Origin: Baffinella frigidus
Taxonomy: Eukaryota; Cryptophyceae; Cryptomonadales; Baffinellaceae
Assembly: GCA_026770585.1 (NCBI GenBank)
Contig: MU646555.1
Coordinates: 309,925-349,638, forward strand
Length of the DNA stretch: 39,714 bases
Direction of reading: 5' to 3'
Shown: one piece after another, positions 35,811 to 39,714 of the stretch
How the letters are laid out: each line of letters starts with the position of its first letter
Numbering within the stretch: the first letter of the stretch is position 1
Position numbers and translations under genes: made by a program
Notes under the pieces: generated by a model
The model's input: the letters and a program-made list of their open reading frames with translations, nothing else
The model's database searches: none
What the model was told of the DNA's origin: nothing

Positions 35811-37637
35811 ATGAAACTATGCACATTCATTGTGACGACGTTGCTGCTTAGTGGATTAACAGTTACAATCAATGCCAATATGGAATGTTCACCGCACCAC
35901 GCATGCTCACGCGCAGTTTCTCTGGGCGGTTGGTACTCATCGTGTGCTATAATATACGACGCTAACGATGAGAGAGGCCAGCTCAAATGCTGGGGATTGG
36001 GTGGTGCGCAGTTGGGGCTTGGTGATAATGATGACCGTGGAGACCAGGTTTCCGATATGGGAACATCTCTCCCAACGGTGAATGTTGGTTCGGACCGGTT
36101 TGTGGTAGCCGTATCGACTGGATTTTTTCACACATGCGCTGTGCTCGACAACAACAAAGTGAAATGTTGGGGAATGAATATGGACTACCAGCTGGGTTAC
36201 GGTGACCAAATCACTCGTGGTCTCACTAGTGGTACCATGGGCGACGCGCTTCCATTTGTAGAGTTGGGGACAGACTACGCGGCTGTCGACGTTTGTGTAT
36301 CGGGGAAGACGGACGAGTGGGGTTATAGTTGTGCATTGTCAGATGCCGGGATAGTGAAATGCTGGGGTTCTGGTCACGTTGTATCAGAGACTATTGATAG
36401 TAATTTCCAAGTATTGGGTGTGTCCCCTTTGGACATGGGAGACAACCTACCCCGCATTAATCTTGGCACCTCTCGATATGCTACACAGATATCGTGTTCG
36501 CGAAATGACGTGTGTGTGATTCTCGACAACGCCGATATCAAATGTTGGGGGCGTAGCGGTGGTAAACTGGGACACAGTGAATCGACAATGGGAGACAACC
36601 TAATTGCTGTGGATATGACCAACGTTTTGGGTGTAGGCGATACTACGCCGGTTTACGTGGACGGTGGCCCCGACCACTTCTGTGTACTACTGCTTGGTGG
36701 CGCCATTGCGTGCTGGGGTGACAATTCCGAAGGCCAGACCGGTGACACATCCTCTGTCACCCCAATCCCGAAAGTAGTATCTATTGGAACCGGTCGCACT
36801 GCAAAACAGGTCGCCACTGGAAAGCGTCACACATGTGCACTACTCGACGACGACTCTGTTAAATGCTGGGGATTCAACTGGTTTGCACAGTTGGGACTCG
36901 GTGATTACGACAACCACAACGCATTGACGAATCAAATGGGAGACAACCTCGCCACGGTGTCATTGAGTTCAACGTTGACGACCCTGGCCATATATGCAGG
37001 TGATTCACATTCATGTGCGTTGCTTAGTGATCACAAATTGCGCTGTTGGGGGGGTAATAGCCACGGGGTACTGGGTATAGGCGAAGACTATTGGATCACC
37101 TGGAATGATATCGGCGACACCTTGGCTGAGATGGGGGATGCGTTGGTAGCAGTCGACCTGGCCATAGACATTTCAAACACTTGTATATCCCCGTCCGCGC
37201 CACCAACTGCACTACCGATTTCACTGGCCAGTTTTCCTGATGTAGTGTGTACCAACAATACGAATAATACACCGGACCCGTTGGGGATGTGTGTACAATG
37301 CGAAGCTGGCTTCTTGTGTTCTGCGGGGGTCAAAACTGCATGTCCTTTTGGGACCTCTTCTATCGCGGGTAGCGAGGAGCAGACTGACTGCATTTGCCTC
37401 GCTGGGTATATCGGTGAAGATGGTGCAGAGTGCACCCCATGTCCAGCTGGGACCTACAAAACCCAACAAGGGGGCGGGGTCTGTGTTTTATGTCCGATTA
37501 ACACATATTCTACAACAACCGCTGCGACGACATCCGGGGCATGTAAAAACTGTTCCATACAAGCGTTGTCTCCCAGTGGCAGCAATAAAACATCGGACTG
37601 TCGGTGTAAGGAAGGATATTACAACACGGCTATATAG
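35811..37637 (+). CDS. Secreted RCC1-type propeller fused to cysteine-rich repeats
   Basis: 608 residues from ATG 35811 with signal peptide MKLCTFIVTTLLLSGLTVTINA. Seven repeats of about 50-60 residues follow, each with a Cys before and in a CWG motif: LKCWGLGG, VKCWGMNM, VKCWGSGH, IKCWGRSG, IACWGDNS, VKCWGFNW and LRCWGGNS. They are preceded by HTCAVLDNN/CALLDDD and followed by GDN(L/P)-type turns. This matches the seven blades of an RCC1 propeller of the disulphide-containing extracellular kind. Residues ~475-608 are two cysteine-rich units of the island type, ending KEGYYNTAI like the previous gene. An extracellular binding role is likely; nuclear Ran-exchange activity is not, given the signal peptide. 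Confidence 0.88.
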   Translation: MKLCTFIVTTLLLSGLTVTINANMECSPHHACSRAVSLGGWYSSCAIIYDANDERGQLKCWGLGGAQLGLGDNDDRGDQVSDMGTSLPTVNVGSDRFVVAVSTGFFHTCAVLDNNKVKCWGMNMDYQLGYGDQITRGLTSGTMGDALPFVELGTDYAAVDVCVSGKTDEWGYSCALSDAGIVKCWGSGHVVSETIDSNFQVLGVSPLDMGDNLPRINLGTSRYATQISCSRNDVCVILDNADIKCWGRSGGKLGHSESTMGDNLIAVDMTNVLGVGDTTPVYVDGGPDHFCVLLLGGAIACWGDNSEGQTGDTSSVTPIPKVVSIGTGRTAKQVATGKRHTCALLDDDSVKCWGFNWFAQLGLGDYDNHNALTNQMGDNLATVSLSSTLTTLAIYAGDSHSCALLSDHKLRCWGGNSHGVLGIGEDYWITWNDIGDTLAEMGDALVAVDLAIDISNTCISPSAPPTALPISLASFPDVVCTNNTNNTPDPLGMCVQCEAGFLCSAGVKTACPFGTSSIAGSEEQTDCICLAGYIGEDGAECTPCPAGTYKTQQGGGVCVLCPINTYSTTTAATTSGACKNCSIQALSPSGSNKTSDCRCKEGYYNTAI

Positions 37638-37751
37638 AATGTGACGATTTTGAACCATACGTACGATCTCTGATTGGTATATCAACAGATGTGTTACAGC
37701 AACCCAAGAGTGTACCCCGTCACACACACACCCCGTAGAACCCGGTCTTTT

Positions 37752-38414
37752 ATGAATACACATACCACCAACTTCGCCAGAACATCGTTGGTGGTATTAT
37801 TGAATGTAATTTACATGACCGTGTCCGTAAATGGGGATGGCGTATGTGAACTATGCCCGGTGAACAACTACTGTACGAACAGAAGCATCTACGCATGCCC
37901 TGAAAACCACGTTTCGCTATTAGGGAGCGAGTTTCTCATCAACTGTACAAGTGAACCGAATTGGGAAACCAGTACCGCCCTTTTTACAACAACAACAACC
38001 CCAGAACCCTCTGGTATGTCTACGATATCATTCACTACGAGCCTAGTGATGTCACTTGTGGAGTTCGACTCGGCCAAGCGCGACGAGTACCGGACCGGTA
38101 TAGCACAAGCCCTGTCGATCCCAGTTAGTAGCGTCACCATCGGGGATGTAACAGAGACGGTGGTGAGAAGGCGGCTCCTTTCCATAGGAAGACGAATTCT
38201 CACCACATCGATCGAGGTGGAGACAATTGCGACCGTCCCAAGCGAAGACGCGGATTCCGTGTCCGCCGCGGTAACAACCGAGGATATCAACGGTGCTCTC
38301 GCATCTTCGGGGATGGCCATAGAGAGTGTGACGCCACCGGATGTACAGGAGGGTATTACTACAACCACCGTTGCAATTGGTATACTGCATGAGTGGGTAC
38401 CACTTGCATGTTGA
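37752..38414 (+). CDS. Short secreted protein with one cysteine-rich unit and a SEA-like domain
   Basis: 220 residues from the first ATG (the longer frame starts TTG). Signal peptide ~FARTSLVVLLNVIYMTVSVNG. One short cysteine-rich unit (CELCPVNNYCTNRS) is followed by a Thr-rich linker. Then comes ~110 residues resembling a SEA-like or algal adhesin module: FTTSLVMSLVEFDSAKRDEYRTGIAQAL, VSSVTIGDVTE, RRRLLS, then IEVETIATVPSED and ALASSGM. Proteins with that module normally continue; this one ends at TGA soon after VAIGILHEW with no anchor. It may be a truncated member of the island or use an unseen downstream exon. The next gene starts only ~110 bases later. Confidence 0.7.
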   Translation: MNTHTTNFARTSLVVLLNVIYMTVSVNGDGVCELCPVNNYCTNRSIYACPENHVSLLGSEFLINCTSEPNWETSTALFTTTTTPEPSGMSTISFTTSLVMSLVEFDSAKRDEYRTGIAQALSIPVSSVTIGDVTETVVRRRLLSIGRRILTTSIEVETIATVPSEDADSVSAAVTTEDINGALASSGMAIESVTPPDVQEGITTTTVAIGILHEWVPLAC

Positions 38415-38460
38415 ACATAAACACAGTCAAATCGAGAACGTTAAAATGTGGCGCTTTTTG

Positions 38461-38470
38461 TATATACATA
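38461..38470 (+). promoter_or_regulatory. TATA box (TATATACATA) for the RING-like gene
   Basis: It lies 56 bases before ATG 38527. It argues against the in-frame ATG at 38446, which would precede it. Confidence 0.5.
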
Positions 38471-38526
38471 TTCGTCTGGGCCTGTTGACCGAACCAAACA
38501 ACCGGTACCCACACGCTGTTCGGGCA

Positions 38527-39714
38527 ATGGGAACGGAGACGTCTGTCATTGACGAGGCAACTTCGATGGACACGGAGACGACTTCTATTGACAACGCCGT
38601 TGCCACAGAGACAGAGTCGATTTCCATGGACATAGAGGAGCCGACGACTTCTATTGGTAATGGAACCGTTGCCATGGAGGTCAATAAGACTACCAACAGC
38701 CGTCGACACAGCACAAGACCTCGCCCCTTTTATGTATTCCCACGAGACGATGCGAGTCCACTAGACGTCAACGGAAACCCTCGCAGGATTTTCTGCGGAC
38801 ACCTCTTCAACGCAGAGGCAGAACGAGTTGCCCTGGGCCAGTCAACTGGCGAAGGCGAAGAATGTTGTATTGCACTAGAACCCATCGCAGAAGCGTGCCT
38901 ATCATTTGCGCCCGATCTACGGGTTCAACAGCTGTGTCCCGAGTTCACCGGGGTCGAACTGTGCTGTGGACACCGTTTCTCTGCCGTGTGCCTGCTATGG
39001 CATTGGTGCATCTCATCCATGGTGTGTCCGGTCTGTCGGGCGAAATTCTGCTACGAGCCCCCCCGAATGCCGAGAATCTCTGTAACAGACCCCACACACC
39101 AGCTGTCACAGCCCACACCATGCCGCACGGACAACTTCCCGGCGCATGCATTGCGGCAACTGAACGGGCTCATACAAACCATCAAGGACAAGGAAGAGGA
39201 AGAAAACCAGCGCATTTCGGTCGAGTACATCAGGGATGGTATGATACACGAAGCCGTTGAAAACATCATAAGTCGGACTATACAGTCAGTTTTGAGAGAC
39301 CCCCGCACGTTCCATGTAATCCTGTCGATCCACGACGAAAGTTCCACCACCGTCGTCCGGTGTCTCCAACTCCACAGATGCGCAGAAAACAATGCAGAGA
39401 TCACAGAAACAATGAAGTTCAAAGTACAGTACGCACATCTCCGGCGGTTCAGCTCAATCGTCACCACCGCCCCTACTGACGGGCTCGACCCCAACAGACA
39501 CCAGCGTCTGAGTGCCAGTCTCGTCATCCGCGATCCAACAAACGGCGAACGCATGGTCGAAATTTCCCAACTTCGGGATATCGACGTCACCCCAGGTCAG
39601 GGTCTACGCATGGCGACTGCGAACTGCATGGAGGTAACCGGTCATATGGACGTCGAGTTTTGTGGCCAGACGGTCACTGGGATAGTCCCCAGACTCCTCT
39701 CTCTATCAATCTCA
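38527..39714 (+). CDS. RING-like zinc-finger protein, partial at the window end
   Basis: At least 396 residues, open at the right edge. Residues 1-~60 are a Thr/Glu/Met-rich acidic repeat (TSMDTETTSI-type units). Residues ~112-175 form a zinc finger: CCIALEPI..C..LCPEFTGVELCCGHRFSAVCLLWHWCISSMVCPVCRAKF. This matches the 'C-GH-F-x-LxxH...CPxCR' RING variant often found in giant-virus proteins, with extra Cys in the first half. A helical stretch (ALRQLNGLIQTIKDKEEEEN) and a beta-rich C-terminal domain follow. Ubiquitin-ligase activity is possible; the fold is inferred from the Cys/His pattern. The promoter is the TATA box at 38461. Confidence 0.75.
   Translation, partial: MGTETSVIDEATSMDTETTSIDNAVATETESISMDIEEPTTSIGNGTVAMEVNKTTNSRRHSTRPRPFYVFPRDDASPLDVNGNPRRIFCGHLFNAEAERVALGQSTGEGEECCIALEPIAEACLSFAPDLRVQQLCPEFTGVELCCGHRFSAVCLLWHWCISSMVCPVCRAKFCYEPPRMPRISVTDPTHQLSQPTPCRTDNFPAHALRQLNGLIQTIKDKEEEENQRISVEYIRDGMIHEAVENIISRTIQSVLRDPRTFHVILSIHDESSTTVVRCLQLHRCAENNAEITETMKFKVQYAHLRRFSSIVTTAPTDGLDPNRHQRLSASLVIRDPTNGERMVEISQLRDIDVTPGQGLRMATANCMEVTGHMDVEFCGQTVTGIVPRLLSLSIS

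Overview
The window looks like part of a large eukaryotic double-stranded DNA virus of a protist, or an integrated copy of one. Genes lie densely on both strands and are mostly of viral style. Spliceosomal-type GT-AG introns can be read in at least four genes, and many genes have a TATA box (TATTTAAA, TATATATA or TATAAAA) 20-60 bases before the start codon. There is a virus-type TATA-binding protein. There is also a long capsid-like protein with no obvious double jelly-roll hallmark. It reads to me like an HK97-type shell protein, which points to the mirusvirus / Duplodnaviria side rather than to classical nucleocytoplasmic large DNA viruses. That placement is inference from pattern recognition, not from a search.

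Layout. 1-580 is gene-free and repetitive: a duplicated ~75-base block, CCCGTTGC/GCAACGGG hairpins and a GGGTTCC tandem array, possibly a genome or segment end. 580-8,040 holds regulatory and accessory genes: an acidic protein, two small proteins, spliced TBP, a small basic protein, a permuted papain-like peptidase (probably spliced), a Gln-rich protein, a tail-anchored protein, a HIRAN-domain protein and a spliced coiled-coil protein. 8,269-12,335 is the structural block on the minus strand: a capsid-like gene broken by an in-frame TGA, and a possible minor capsid protein. 12,580-17,613 has a polytopic membrane protein and a large zinc-binding protein split by a -1 frame change and carrying a clear 153-base intron near its 3' end. 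17,719-21,750 has small nuclear-type proteins: a duplicated-motif protein, a C2H2 zinc finger, ankyrin repeats and a Cys/His-repeat nuclease.

21,882-38,414 is a striking accessory island. Six secreted proteins carry signal peptides, and five of them are built from tens of ~48-residue cysteine-rich (ephrin-receptor-like / GCC2_GCC3) modules. These modules are fused to different N-terminal domains: a triplicated novel domain, a fibronectin-like domain, or a seven-fold RCC1 propeller. A short SEA-like protein ends the series. Copies of the hairpin/GGGTTCC repeat sit between these genes. The island is interrupted by one unrelated minus-strand gene (28,556-30,043) and contains a 603-base assembly gap inside a repeat gene. 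The window ends in a partial gene for a RING-like zinc-finger protein.

How it may work together (inference): viral TBP and uniform TATA boxes suggest virus-directed transcription in the nucleus with host splicing. The capsid block builds the particle. The secreted repeat proteins probably act at the host surface or on the virion exterior, and diversify by recombination between repeats.
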